The notes under the pieces are model-generated. The model ran no database searches, was not told the origin of the DNA, and worked only from the letters and a program-made list of their open reading frames with translations. Positions 24,050 through 32,908 of a DNA stretch of 64,000 bases are shown piece after piece; within the stretch, counting starts at the first letter, position 1, and each line of letters starts with the position of its first letter. The translations under genes and the position numbers were made by a program. Source of the DNA: Holophagales bacterium (GTDB lineage: Bacteria > Acidobacteriota > Thermoanaerobaculia > UBA5066); assembly GCA_016716705.1 (NCBI GenBank), contig JADJVF010000007.1, forward strand, positions 155,389-219,388, given 5' to 3'.

Positions 24050-27000
24050 ATGAGGACTCCGCGCCCCGTCCTCGCGGCCTTCGGGGCTCTCCTGCTGGCG
24101 GGCTCCGCCTCCGCTGCCCCGGTGTCGTTCGAGAAGCTCTCCCTGGCGCAGGGGCTCTCGCAGAGCATCGTCGAGGGAGCCCTGCAGGACCGCCGCGGGT
24201 TCCTCTGGTTCGTCACGGAAGACGGCCTGAACCGATGGGACGGCTATCGTTTCTCCGTCTTCCGGAACGTCGCGGGAAACGCGCGGAGCCTCTCCTACAA
24301 CGAGCTGAAGTGCCTCGTGGAGGACCGTTCCGGAATGATCTGGATCGGGACTTTCGAGGGAGGGTTGAACCGGTTCGATCCGGCGACGGGCGACGTCACG
24401 CGCTTTCGGCACGACCCCGCCGACCCGGCCAGTCTCCCCGCGAACACCGTTCGCGCGCTCCGCGAGGACCGCGACGGGCGGATGTGGGTCGGGACGCAGG
24501 GTGGGGGCCTCGCGCGCCTCGACCCCGGGACAGGCCGATTCGAGCGGTTCCGGCACGATGCTCGCGACCCGGCGAGCCTCGCGCACGACGATGTGAGAGC
24601 CCTCCTCGTGGATCGTGCCGGAGCCCTCTGGGTGGGGACGTACGGAGGCGGCCTCGACCGGCTCGACGCGGGGGGGCGCGTCTTCGTTCACGTTCCCGCG
24701 GAGGAGGGCGGGCCGGGATCTTCTCTCGTCACGGCCCTTCTCGAGGATCGATCGGGAACGCTCTGGGTGGGGACGTACGGAGGCGGCGTCCTGGTGAGGG
24801 AGGCGGGCCGGGACCGGCTGGTGAGGCACGCGCGCGCAGCCGGGCTCCCGAGCGACCTCGTCAAGGCGCTCGCCGAGGACCACGAGGGCTTCCTCTGGAT
24901 CGCCACCGACGGTGGGGGCCTCGTCCGGCTCGACCGCAGGACCGGAACGGCAACGGTGCACCGTCACGACCCTGCAGACTCCCAGAGCCTCTCGACCGAC
25001 CGCGTCTGGTCGGTCTTCGAGGACCGATCCAAGGTCCTCTGGGTGGGAACCTACGGCGGCGGCCTGAACAGGCTCGGACTGGGGAGCAAGAACTTCGTCC
25101 ACGTTCGCCACGACCCGCGCGATCCCTCGTCGCTCGGTCACGACATCGTCTGGTCGTTCCACGAGGACGCCGACGGCACGGTGTGGGTCGGGACGGACTC
25201 GGCCGGGCTCCAGCGCTGGGACCGGCGGAAGAACGTCTTTCGCGGTTACCGGCACGATCCCCGCGACCCCCGGAGCCTCGCGCACGACACCGTGCGCGTC
25301 GTGTACGGGGACAGCGCCGGCGAGCTCTGGGTGGCGACGCACGGCGGCGGCCTCGACCGCCTCGACCGCGCGACGGGGCGCTTCACGCACTCCCGTCACG
25401 ACCCGCAGGACCCGGGGAGCCTCGCCCACGACGAGCTGCGGGCGGTCTACGAGGACCGCTCCGGGACGCTCTGGATCGGGACGTTCGGCGGCGGCCTCGA
25501 CCGGCTCGATCGCGAGACGGGGCGCTTCGTCCACCACCGCAACGACCCGGCCGAACCGCGGAGCCTCTCGAGCGACTTCGTCCGCTGCATCCTCGAGGAC
25601 GGGAGCGGCGCTCTCTGGGTGGGGACTCAGGGTGGAGGCCTGAACCGGCTCGACCGGGCGACGGGGGCCTTCACGCGGTGGCGCTCGGCCGCGGCCGATC
25701 CCGGGAGCCTCTCGAACGACTTCGTCTTCGCGCTCCACGAGGACCGGGCCGGGACTCTCTGGGTCGGGACGTTCGGAGGCGGGCTGAACCGCCTCGACAG
25801 GTCGACGGGCCGGTTCACGCGGTTCACCACGAAGGACGGACTGCCCAGCGATTCGATCTACGGGATCCTCGAGGACGAGAGGGGCCGTCTCTGGATCAGC
25901 ACGGTTCGCGGGCTGTCCTGTTTCGACCCGCGCGAGGGGACCTTTCACACCTACGACAGCCGCGACGGGTTGCAGGGCGACGAGTTCAACGGGGGAGCGG
26001 TCTACCGGAGCTCGCGCGGGGAGATGTTCTTCGGCGGGATCCACGGCTTCAACGCGTTCTTCCCGTCGCAGATCGCCGTCCGGACCGACCCGGCCCCGGT
26101 CGTCCTGACGGAGCTGCTCCTCTTCAACCGGCCGGTCGCTCCGGGCGAACGAGTCGGCGGCCGCGTTCCCCTGACCCGGTTCGTGACGTACCAGGACGAG
26201 ATCGTCCTCTCCCACGAGGACGACGTCGTCTCCATCGAGTTCGCCGCGCTCCACTTTGCCGCGCCCGAGAAGAACCGGTACGCCTTCCGGCTCGACGGCT
26301 TCGACCGCGACTGGATTCCCGCGCGGGCCGACCGGCGCGTCGCGACGTTCACCGCCCTGGCGCCCGGCGAGTACCTCTTCCGCGTGAAGGCCGCCAACCC
26401 CGACGGGGTCTGGGGCGAAGAGGAGGCTCGGTTGAGGATCGTGGTCACGCCGCCCCTCTGGGGAACGTGGTGGTTCCGCCTCGGAATGCTCGTCGCTCTC
26501 GCAGGCACGATCGTCGTCGCGCTCCGGAGGAGGATGCGGACGGTGAGCCTGGAGGCCGCGATGAGGGCGGCGCACGACGCGCAGGTGGCGGTGATGCCGA
26601 GAGTCGATCCCCGCGTCGCGGGATTCGAGGTCTCGGGCATCTGCATTCCCGCGCTCGACGTCGGGGGCGACTTCTTCGACTACGTGAGGACGGGGGGAGA
26701 GGAGTCGCCGCTCGCGATCGTCGTCGGGGACGTCTCGGGGAAGGGGACGCGCGCGGCGATGACGGCGGCGATGTCGGGAGGCATGGTGAACGCCCTCGCA
26801 AGGAGGGGAGGGCCCCTGGAGGAGGTGATGGGGCAGGTGAACGCCGCGCTGAGGGCGAAGATCGAGAAGAGGATGTTCGCGGCGGTCTGCCTCGCCTCGC
26901 TCGACCCGGGCCGGCGGGAGCTGACGTTCGTCAATGCCGGGCTCTGCGAGCCGCTCCTGCGTGCAGGCGACGCCGCGACGTACCTGTCTTCCGTGGGAAC

Positions 27001-27286
27001 GCTCTTCCCGCTCGGCGCCTACGGCGTCGTGAGCTACCAGAGCCGGACCGTCCCGCTCTCCCCGGGCGACGTCCTCGTCCTCTACACGGACGGCATCCCG
27101 GAGGCGGAAGGACGCGGCGGGGCGCAGTGGGGCTACGACGCCTTCGCGGGCTTCCTTCGCGGTCTTCCCGCTGCGACGCTCACGGCGCGTCAGGTCCGCG
27201 ACGCGATCGTCACGGAGGTGTCGCGCGTCACCGGTCGGTCGCGGCCGGCGGACGACGTGGCGGTCGTCGTCGTGAAAGCGCTCTGA
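24050..27286 (+). CDS. Two-component-type double propeller sensor fused to SpoIIE-like PP2C phosphatase
   Basis: A 1078-residue membrane receptor. A signal peptide (residues 1-23) is followed by 13 clear plus one degenerate Reg_prop blades (pattern D.xG.LWVGT.GGGLxRLD, residues about 40-680), enough for two seven-bladed propellers. A Y_Y_Y immunoglobulin-like domain follows at about 710-805. One transmembrane helix (about 806-825) leads to a cytoplasmic SpoIIE-type phosphatase with DVGGDFFDY and VVGDVSGKGTRAAM (metal-binding Asp residues) and LYTDGIPEA. The extracellular layout is that of hybrid two-component sensors, usually for glycans, but the output is a Ser/Thr phosphatase instead of a histidine kinase. 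Such phosphatases often act on anti-sigma-factor antagonists. It is divergent from the radical SAM gene. No partner anti-anti-sigma gene is nearby. Confidence 0.92.
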   Translation: MRTPRPVLAAFGALLLAGSASAAPVSFEKLSLAQGLSQSIVEGALQDRRGFLWFVTEDGLNRWDGYRFSVFRNVAGNARSLSYNELKCLVEDRSGMIWIGTFEGGLNRFDPATGDVTRFRHDPADPASLPANTVRALREDRDGRMWVGTQGGGLARLDPGTGRFERFRHDARDPASLAHDDVRALLVDRAGALWVGTYGGGLDRLDAGGRVFVHVPAEEGGPGSSLVTALLEDRSGTLWVGTYGGGVLVREAGRDRLVRHARAAGLPSDLVKALAEDHEGFLWIATDGGGLVRLDRRTGTATVHRHDPADSQSLSTDRVWSVFEDRSKVLWVGTYGGGLNRLGLGSKNFVHVRHDPRDPSSLGHDIVWSFHEDADGTVWVGTDSAGLQRWDRRKNVFRGYRHDPRDPRSLAHDTVRVVYGDSAGELWVATHGGGLDRLDRATGRFTHSRHDPQDPGSLAHDELRAVYEDRSGTLWIGTFGGGLDRLDRETGRFVHHRNDPAEPRSLSSDFVRCILEDGSGALWVGTQGGGLNRLDRATGAFTRWRSAAADPGSLSNDFVFALHEDRAGTLWVGTFGGGLNRLDRSTGRFTRFTTKDGLPSDSIYGILEDERGRLWISTVRGLSCFDPREGTFHTYDSRDGLQGDEFNGGAVYRSSRGEMFFGGIHGFNAFFPSQIAVRTDPAPVVLTELLLFNRPVAPGERVGGRVPLTRFVTYQDEIVLSHEDDVVSIEFAALHFAAPEKNRYAFRLDGFDRDWIPARADRRVATFTALAPGEYLFRVKAANPDGVWGEEEARLRIVVTPPLWGTWWFRLGMLVALAGTIVVALRRRMRTVSLEAAMRAAHDAQVAVMPRVDPRVAGFEVSGICIPALDVGGDFFDYVRTGGEESPLAIVVGDVSGKGTRAAMTAAMSGGMVNALARRGGPLEEVMGQVNAALRAKIEKRMFAAVCLASLDPGRRELTFVNAGLCEPLLRAGDAATYLSSVGTLFPLGAYGVVSYQSRTVPLSPGDVLVLYTDGIPEAEGRGGAQWGYDAFAGFLRGLPAATLTARQVRDAIVTEVSRVTGRSRPADDVAVVVVKAL
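24170..25930 (+). repeat. Tandem Reg_prop coding repeats
   Basis: About 13 degenerate units of roughly 125-130 bp inside the sensor gene, each with a ctctgggt(g/c)gggac...ggcggcctg(a/g)ac core. The core encodes LWVGT and GGGLxRLD. Protein-level repeats explain them fully. Confidence 0.85.
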
Positions 27287-27307
27287 ACGCTCCGGGCCCT
27301 CCGAGCT

Positions 27308-28069
27308 TCAGAGCGGCCCGAGGGCGACGTCGCGGACGATGGCGACGATTCCGGCGAGGATGTCGGCCCCCGGGCGCGTTCCGTTTCCGGTGAGGCGAAC
27401 GGTCGCCTCCTTCAGCGCACCATCCTCGGCTTCGGAATCGCCCAGGAGCTCTACGAGAGAGACGACGTGCGCGGGGAAGCCCCCCCGGACGGCGTCGTCG
27501 AGAGCCCTCGACGTCGCCGGCGGGACGCCGGTTCCGGGGAGGCCGACGAGGGAGGCCTGGAAGGCCGCGACCGCCGGCACGGGAACGAGGCGCCACGTGG
27601 CGAGCCTTCGGGCGGCGGCGGCGAGTCCCACCAGCATCTCCTCGCCCGCGGGCGCCGGGTCCGTGCCGAGGGAGGAAAGGCCGGTCGCCTCCTGCCGGAA
27701 GGTGCTGCCGGAGGTCTCACCCGCGGTGAGGCGGGCCGAGAGCGCTCGAAGACGCACGGCGACCCAGCGAACGAGGATCGCGTCGGCCGGAAGCTCGCCG
27801 GGGGCGTTTCCGGTGACGAGCGCCAGGGTGCGGGCGGGGAGCGGAAGGACGGCGAGGTGGTGGGCCAGCGTCGCGCGGTCGACCGGGCGTCCGGGCGCGG
27901 CCAGCTTCCTCGACCCCGGGGCGAACGTGGACGCGGCGGCAGAGGTGGCGGTGGCAGGGGCGGGGAGGGAGAGGACGCTCAAGTGCGGCTCGTGAAGGCG
28001 AGCCCGTTCCGCCGTCAACGGCGCGGGGAGGGGGGCCGCCTCGGCGGTGATGTTACGCGGATTCCGCAT
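27308..28069 (-). CDS. Protein of unknown function
   Basis: A 253-residue frame with third-position GC bias like its neighbours. It is Ala/Leu/Pro-rich with few acidic residues in the first 100 positions and predicted helical stretches after (LVRWVAVRLRALSARL, LVGLAAAARRLATW). No signal peptide, membrane segment or known motif is seen. It ends 22 bases from the convergent sensor gene and is divergent from the acyltransferase gene (start ATG 28069, 43 bases apart). I do not recognise a family. It might be a real lineage-specific gene; a false frame is possible in such GC-rich DNA. Confidence 0.5.
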   Translation of the reverse strand: MRNPRNITAEAAPLPAPLTAERARLHEPHLSVLSLPAPATATSAAASTFAPGSRKLAAPGRPVDRATLAHHLAVLPLPARTLALVTGNAPGELPADAILVRWVAVRLRALSARLTAGETSGSTFRQEATGLSSLGTDPAPAGEEMLVGLAAAARRLATWRLVPVPAVAAFQASLVGLPGTGVPPATSRALDDAVRGGFPAHVVSLVELLGDSEAEDGALKEATVRLTGNGTRPGADILAGIVAIVRDVALGPL

Positions 28070-28112
28070 TGCAGCAAGACCTTCCCCGTGACCGCATTAC
28101 GATTCGTCCCCG

Positions 28113-29054
28113 ATGCCTTCCGCCCGTCCCGCTCCGCCGGCCGTCGTCCGCCTCGTCGTCGGGAGCTTCACCTTCCTCCTGTTCGCCACGAACACCGTCG
28201 TCCTCTGCTCTTTCCTCTACCTCGTCACGCTTCTCAAGCTCGCCGTCCCGCTCGCCGCCTGGAAGCGCGGCGTCTCGCGGTTTCTCGTCGCCATCGGCGA
28301 GGCCTGGATCGCCGTCAACACCTTCTGCCTCCGCGTCACGCAGCCGACGGTGTACGACGTCCGGGGGCTCGAGGGGCTCCGGCGGGACGTCTCGTACCTC
28401 GTCGTCTCGAACCACCTGTCGGAGGGCGACATCCCGGTCCTGCAGGGGATCTTCCTCCGGCGGTTGCCGTTCCTTCGCTTCTTCCTCAAGCAGCAGCTGA
28501 TCCGGGTGCCGGTGCTCGGCCTGGCCTGGTGGGCGCTCGACTTCCCGTTCATGAAGCGGCACTCGCGCGAGGAGCTCGAGAAGAACCCCGCCCTGCGCCT
28601 CGAGGACCTCGAGGCGACCCGCCGCGCCTGCGAGAAGTTCCGTCACGCCCCTGCGGCGATCCTGAACTTCGTCGAGGGGACGCGCTTCACTCCGGCCAAG
28701 CACGCCCGGGGCGGCGCGGAGTACCGCCATCTCCTCCTGCCGAAGGCGGGCGGCCTCGCCTTTGCGGCGAGCGCCATGGGGGCTCAGCTGAAGGGGCTCG
28801 TCGACGTGACGATCGTCTACCCGTACGGCGCACCGACGTTCTGGGACGTCATCTCGCGCGGGCTCCCCGAGGTCGTCGTCCGGGTGCGCGAGAGGGCCAT
28901 TCCCGAGGAGTGGTTCACGGGCGACTACACCGAGGATGCCGCGTTCCGCGAGGGGGTCCAGGCGTGGGTGAGGGCTCTCTTCCGGGAAAAAGACGCGGAA
29001 ATCGCCTCGATCCTCGCCTCCCGGGCCCCCGCCGCCGGCCCGCCCGTACGCTGA
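28113..29054 (+). CDS. PlsC-family acyltransferase (YihG-like)
   Basis: A 313-residue membrane-associated acyltransferase. An N-terminal hydrophobic segment (residues 10-45) precedes the acyltransferase motifs NHLSEGD (motif I, the usual NHxxxxD with a shifted centre) and FVEGTRFTPAK (motif III), which match the YihG branch of 1-acylglycerol-3-phosphate acyltransferases. The likely reaction is transfer of an acyl chain to lysophosphatidic acid or a related lysophospholipid at the inner membrane. The next gene, kup, starts 29 bases after its stop, which may be coincidental. The substrate is inferred from the family. Confidence 0.9.
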   Translation: MPSARPAPPAVVRLVVGSFTFLLFATNTVVLCSFLYLVTLLKLAVPLAAWKRGVSRFLVAIGEAWIAVNTFCLRVTQPTVYDVRGLEGLRRDVSYLVVSNHLSEGDIPVLQGIFLRRLPFLRFFLKQQLIRVPVLGLAWWALDFPFMKRHSREELEKNPALRLEDLEATRRACEKFRHAPAAILNFVEGTRFTPAKHARGGAEYRHLLLPKAGGLAFAASAMGAQLKGLVDVTIVYPYGAPTFWDVISRGLPEVVVRVRERAIPEEWFTGDYTEDAAFREGVQAWVRALFREKDAEIASILASRAPAAGPPVR

Positions 29055-29083
29055 CGGGCCGGTTGGACTAGACTTCCGCCGCG

Positions 29084-31060
29084 TTGAAGACCGACTCGGG
29101 CGAGTCCGCGGCCTCGCGCCCCCCATCGCGTTCGCCCTCCGGGGCCTACGAAGCCGCCTCGGCCGGAACGGAGAAGACCCACGTTCCGGCGGCCCCGGAG
29201 GGGAAGTACCTCGCCATCCTCACCGTCGGCGCCCTCGGTGTCGTCTTCGGTGACATCGGAACGAGCCCCCTCTACGCGCTTCGCGAGTGCTTCACCGGGC
29301 ATCACCCGATTCCGCCGTCGCCCGCGAACGTCCTCGGCATCCTCTCCCTCATCTTCTGGGCGCTCGTCCTGACGATCTCGATCAAGTACCTCGCGTTCGT
29401 CCTCAGGGCCGACAACCGGGGGGAGGGCGGAATCCTCGCCCTCATGGCGCTCCTCCGCCCGCCGTCGGGATCGGGTGCCTCGCGCCACGTCGTCCTCGTG
29501 GCCCTCGGCCTCTTCGGGGCGGCGCTCCTCTACGGCGACAGCATCATCACGCCGGCCATCACGGTCCTCTCGGCCGTCGAGGGGCTCGAGATCGTCACGC
29601 CCGCGTTCAAGCCCTACATCCAGCCGATCGTCGTCGTCATCCTCATCGTCCTCTTCCTCATCCAGAAGAAGGGGACGGCGGGCGTCGGCGCCGTCTTCGG
29701 CCCGGTGATGGTCCTCTGGTTCATCGTGCTGGCCGTCCTCGGCGTCGTCCACATCTTCGACGCGCCCCGGGTCGTGGCGGCGGTGAACCCGGTCTACGGC
29801 GTCCGCTTCTTCGTCGCGAACGGCCTGACCGGCTTCCTCCTCCTCGGGTCGGTCTTCCTCGTCGTCACGGGGGGCGAGGCGCTCTACGCCGACATGGGGC
29901 ACTTCGGAGCGAAGCCGATCCGCGTCGGGTGGTTCGCGTTCGTCCTCCCGTCGCTCCTCCTCAACTACTTCGGCCAGGGGGCGCTCCTCCTGACGAACCC
30001 GGTCGCCGCCTCGAATCCCCTCTTCGGCCTCGCGCCGAAGTGGGGGCTCCTGCCGCTCGTCCTCCTCGCCACCGCGGCCTCCGTCATCGCGTCGCAGGCC
30101 GTCATCTCGGGTGCCTTCTCGCTGACGCGCCAGGCGATCCAGCTCGGCTACATGCCGCGCCTGAGGATCGACCACACGTCCGAGAAGGAGATCGGGCAGA
30201 TCTACCTCCCCTCGATCAACTGGGCGCTCGCGCTCGCCTGCATCTGGCTCGTCCTCTCGTTCCGCACGTCGGGCGCCCTCGCGGCCGCATACGGCGTCGC
30301 CGTGACGACGACGATGGGAATCACGACGGTCCTCCTCTACGTCTATGCCCGCGAGACCTGGAAGCTGTCCCGGGCCGTGGCGGCGCCGATCGCCGCCGCG
30401 CTGCTCGTCGTCGACCTCGCCTTCTTCGGCGCGAACATCGTGAAGATCGGGAGCGGCGGGTGGGTCCCGCTCGCCATCGCCTTCTTCGTCTACACGGTCA
30501 TGACGACCTGGAAGAAGGGCCGCCTGATCCTCGCGGAACGCCTCCGCGAGGCGTCGCTCCCGGTCGACGTCTTTCTCCAGGACGTCGAGAAGCGGTCGCC
30601 GACGCGCGTGAGGGGGACGGCGGTCTTCATGGACCGCACGCCGGAGGGCATTCCGCCGCCGCTCCTCCACAACCTCAAGCACAACAAGATCCTCCACGAG
30701 CGGATCGTCTTCCTGACGGTCGTCACCGACGAGGTGCCGCGCCTGAAGGAGAAGGAGCGGACGCGCTCCGAGTTCCTCGGCCCCGGCTTCTGGCGCGTCA
30801 CGCTCCACTACGGCTTCATGGAGAACCCCGACGTCCCGCGGGCGCTGCGCAAGCTCAAGCTCGACGGCAAGGGATTCGAGCCGATGGAGACGACGTTCTT
30901 CCTCGGCCGCGAGACGCTCATCGCGAGCAAGCGCCCGGGGATGGCGCTCTGGCGCGAGCACGTCTTCGCCTGGATGGCCCGCTCCGAGGGCCGCGCGACG
31001 GCGTTCTTCAACATCCCGCCGGGGCGCGTCGTCGAGCTGGGTCTCCAGGTCGAGCTCTGA
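29084..31060 (+). CDS. kup: Low-affinity potassium uptake protein Kup
   Basis: 658 residues with about 12 transmembrane helices and a soluble C-terminal domain, the standard Kup/KUP/HAK layout. The N-terminal GVVFGDIGTSPLYALRE motif and the DNRGEGGILALMALL segment are family hallmarks. GDSIITPAITVLSAVEG and YADMGHFG are also conserved. It imports K+ with H+. The TTG start at 29084 is chosen because the 35 residues before the first helix contain no better start; the ribosome binding site is weak. The gene is convergent with rnd. A KirBac channel at 54795-55730 would give a second K+ pathway. Confidence 0.95.
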   Translation: MKTDSGESAASRPPSRSPSGAYEAASAGTEKTHVPAAPEGKYLAILTVGALGVVFGDIGTSPLYALRECFTGHHPIPPSPANVLGILSLIFWALVLTISIKYLAFVLRADNRGEGGILALMALLRPPSGSGASRHVVLVALGLFGAALLYGDSIITPAITVLSAVEGLEIVTPAFKPYIQPIVVVILIVLFLIQKKGTAGVGAVFGPVMVLWFIVLAVLGVVHIFDAPRVVAAVNPVYGVRFFVANGLTGFLLLGSVFLVVTGGEALYADMGHFGAKPIRVGWFAFVLPSLLLNYFGQGALLLTNPVAASNPLFGLAPKWGLLPLVLLATAASVIASQAVISGAFSLTRQAIQLGYMPRLRIDHTSEKEIGQIYLPSINWALALACIWLVLSFRTSGALAAAYGVAVTTTMGITTVLLYVYARETWKLSRAVAAPIAAALLVVDLAFFGANIVKIGSGGWVPLAIAFFVYTVMTTWKKGRLILAERLREASLPVDVFLQDVEKRSPTRVRGTAVFMDRTPEGIPPPLLHNLKHNKILHERIVFLTVVTDEVPRLKEKERTRSEFLGPGFWRVTLHYGFMENPDVPRALRKLKLDGKGFEPMETTFFLGRETLIASKRPGMALWREHVFAWMARSEGRATAFFNIPPGRVVELGLQVEL

Positions 31061-31138
31061 CCCGCTGAGGGAAAGCGTCCCGAAGGGGCGCCCCTGCCCC
31101 GGTGGCTTCCGCCTACAGCGAGAGGCTATCCCGGAAAA

Positions 31139-32293
31139 TCAAGACCTGGCCCCAGCCAGGAGCTCGGCCTTCCAGCGGGAGAGTCCGGTGGCGGCGACGA
31201 GCTCGGCGGGGGCGAGGGGAGCCCGGGCAGCGAGCTCGGCGCGGGCGACGTCGACGAGAGCGGCGCGCGAGGCGAGGACCCCGGGGTCGAGGCCCAGCCG
31301 CGCGGCGACGGCGTCCCGCCGGGCCTTCAGCCCGTAGACGGCCTTCTCGAGCTCCGGCTCGGTGCGGACGATCTCGCCGCGCCGCGCGGGAGGCCAGGCC
31401 GTGGGTGGAAGCGCCCGTGCCGTCTCGAGCGCCTCCCTGAGGCGACCGGCGAAGCCCGAGGGGACGGGCCTCGGGAAGAGCGCCGCGAGGTCCTGCTCTC
31501 CGGACGCCGCCTTTCGCGAGAGGGAGAGGAGCGTCTCGTTGTGGAGGACGCGGAACGGGGGGAGATCGAGCGCGCGGGCCCTTTCCTCGCGGGCGCTCCA
31601 GAGCTCCCGGAGGAAGGCGCGCTCCTTCGCGGAGAGGGCGTTCGAGCCCTTGATCCGCCAGTCGGTCTCGGGATCCTCGGGAGCGGGAGCGAGGTCCTGC
31701 GCGAGGAGGCGGGTGCACTCCTCGGCGTGCCACTCGAGCCGGCCCTTCGCGGAGAGGTCGGCCTCGAGGAGGGCCACGAGCGCGTGCAGGTGGAGGACGT
31801 CGGCCGCGGCGTAGGTCACGAGGATCGTCGTGAGGGGCCGGCGGCTCCAGTCGGCACGCTGGCTCGACTTGTCGAGCGTGACGCCGAGCCTCCCGGAGAG
31901 GAGCGCGGCCAGGCCGATCTCCTTCTGCCCGAGGAGCTGCGCGGCGAGCATCGTGTCGAAGATCTCCCGCGGGTGGAAGCCGTACCCGCGCGAGAGGAGC
32001 CGCAGGTCGTAGTCGGCGCCGTGCAGGAGGAGGCGTCTGCGAGAGAGGAGGCCGAAGAGGGGAGCGAGGTCGAGCCCGGCGAGAGGATCGACGAGCCACG
32101 CCGTGCCGGCCCTCGCGAGCTGCAGGAGGCAGACCTTCTCGAAGTAGTGGTGAAAGGAGTCGGCCTCGGTGTCGAGCGCGACGTCGTCGTCGGGGTGCGC
32201 CGCGAGATCCTCGACGAGGCGCCCGAGGGAATCGGCGTCGGCGATGAGGTGAGGCGTCTGTTCGGCGTAAGTCTTGTCGTTTGTGGAGGACAC
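31139..32293 (-). CDS. rnd: Ribonuclease D
   Basis: A 384-residue DEDDy 3'-5' exonuclease with a C-terminal HRDC domain. The exonuclease acidic residues appear as LDTEADSFHHYFEKVCLLQ (DxE), HGADYDLRLL (second Asp) and YAAADVLHL (Tyr and last Asp). The HRDC-like region spans about residues 215-295 (WSAREERARALDLPPFRVL). It trims the 3' ends of tRNA precursors and other small RNAs. GTG 32293 is preceded by gagg with a 6-base gap. It is divergent from mraZ; the 159-base gap holds the division operon promoter. It is convergent with kup. Confidence 0.93.
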   Translation of the reverse strand: MSSTNDKTYAEQTPHLIADADSLGRLVEDLAAHPDDDVALDTEADSFHHYFEKVCLLQLARAGTAWLVDPLAGLDLAPLFGLLSRRRLLLHGADYDLRLLSRGYGFHPREIFDTMLAAQLLGQKEIGLAALLSGRLGVTLDKSSQRADWSRRPLTTILVTYAAADVLHLHALVALLEADLSAKGRLEWHAEECTRLLAQDLAPAPEDPETDWRIKGSNALSAKERAFLRELWSAREERARALDLPPFRVLHNETLLSLSRKAASGEQDLAALFPRPVPSGFAGRLREALETARALPPTAWPPARRGEIVRTEPELEKAVYGLKARRDAVAARLGLDPGVLASRAALVDVARAELAARAPLAPAELVAATGLSRWKAELLAGARS

Positions 32294-32331
32294 AGGTCGC
32301 CTCAAGGGTAGCACCGCGAGGACCTTTCTCC

Positions 32332-32361
32332 TTGACTCGCCAAGAAACGGGGGCAGATACT
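32332..32361 (+). promoter_or_regulatory. Sigma-70-type promoter of the dcw operon
   Basis: TTGACT (32332-32337) and GATACT (32356-32361) are separated by 18 bases. This places transcription start near 32368, at the first MraZ repeat and about 85 bases before the mraZ ATG. Confidence 0.7.
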
Positions 32362-32365
32362 CCGC

Positions 32366-32400
32366 GTGGGAAAAAGTGGCTAACAGTGGTCGATGGTGGG
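32366..32400 (+). promoter_or_regulatory. MraZ operator (four GTGG(G/C/T) direct repeats)
   Basis: GTGGG at 32366, GTGGC at 32376, GTGGT at 32386 and GTGGG at 32396 are spaced exactly 10 bases apart, one helical turn. This matches the known MraZ box of TGGGN-type direct repeats separated by 5 bases. It overlaps the predicted transcription start, so MraZ binding here would repress the operon. Confidence 0.85.
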
Positions 32401-32452
32401 CGTAAAGGATGCCCAAATCGCCTCTGTCGCCCCTTCTCCCGGAAACGAAAAG

Positions 32453-32896
32453 ATGGAACGCCTCCGCGGCAGTGCCGAGTCGACAGTCGACGAGAAGGGC
32501 CGGTTCAAGGTCCCGGCGAAGTTCCGCGAGACCATCGAGGCGGCGGGCGGCGGGGAGTTCTTCGTCACGTCGGTCACGGGCATCGAGATTCTCGTCTATC
32601 CGCTGCCGGTCTGGGCGGCCATCGAGGAGAAGCTCGCGGCGCTCCCGTTCGTCCACCGCGGTCGCACGAAGTTCCTCGAGCGCTACAACACGTTCGGCCA
32701 GACGGTCCAGATGGACGGGCAGGGGCGTCTCCTGATCCCCGCCCTGCTGCGCGAGACGTCGGGAATCGGCAGCGAGGTCCTCGTCCTCGCGCAGCCCGAC
32801 TCGCTCAAGGTCGTCGACAAGGCCCGCCACTTCGCCGCCCTCGCTGCCGCGCCGATCACCGATGAGGACTACGACGATCTGGCCCGCAATCTCTGA
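32453..32896 (+). CDS. mraZ: Transcriptional regulator MraZ
   Basis: A 147-residue protein with two AbrB-like SpoVT repeats. Each has a DxxxR-type core: STVDEKGRFKVPAKFRET near residue 10 and VQMDGQGRLLIPALLRET near residue 85. MraZ assembles into rings that bind repeats upstream of its own gene and repress the division operon; those repeats are visible at 32366-32400. An in-frame ATG at 32393 would add 20 residues but sits inside the operator, so 32453 is preferred and gives the usual family length. rsmH follows 12 bases after the stop. Confidence 0.95.
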   Translation: MERLRGSAESTVDEKGRFKVPAKFRETIEAAGGGEFFVTSVTGIEILVYPLPVWAAIEEKLAALPFVHRGRTKFLERYNTFGQTVQMDGQGRLLIPALLRETSGIGSEVLVLAQPDSLKVVDKARHFAALAAAPITDEDYDDLARNL

Positions 32897-32908
32897 CGTG
32901 GAGGCGCC

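Noticed and set aside
24170..25930. Regular repeats that might suggest a CRISPR or satellite array
   Set aside because: Units of about 125-130 bp are degenerate and in frame, encoding Reg_prop propeller blades.
31085..31096. Palindrome AGGGGCGCCCCT between kup and rnd
   Set aside because: Only a short stem is possible and no T tract follows; insufficient for a terminator call.
32393..32452. An earlier in-frame ATG for mraZ
   Set aside because: It lies inside the MraZ operator and adds residues not found in the family; 32453 gives the usual length.
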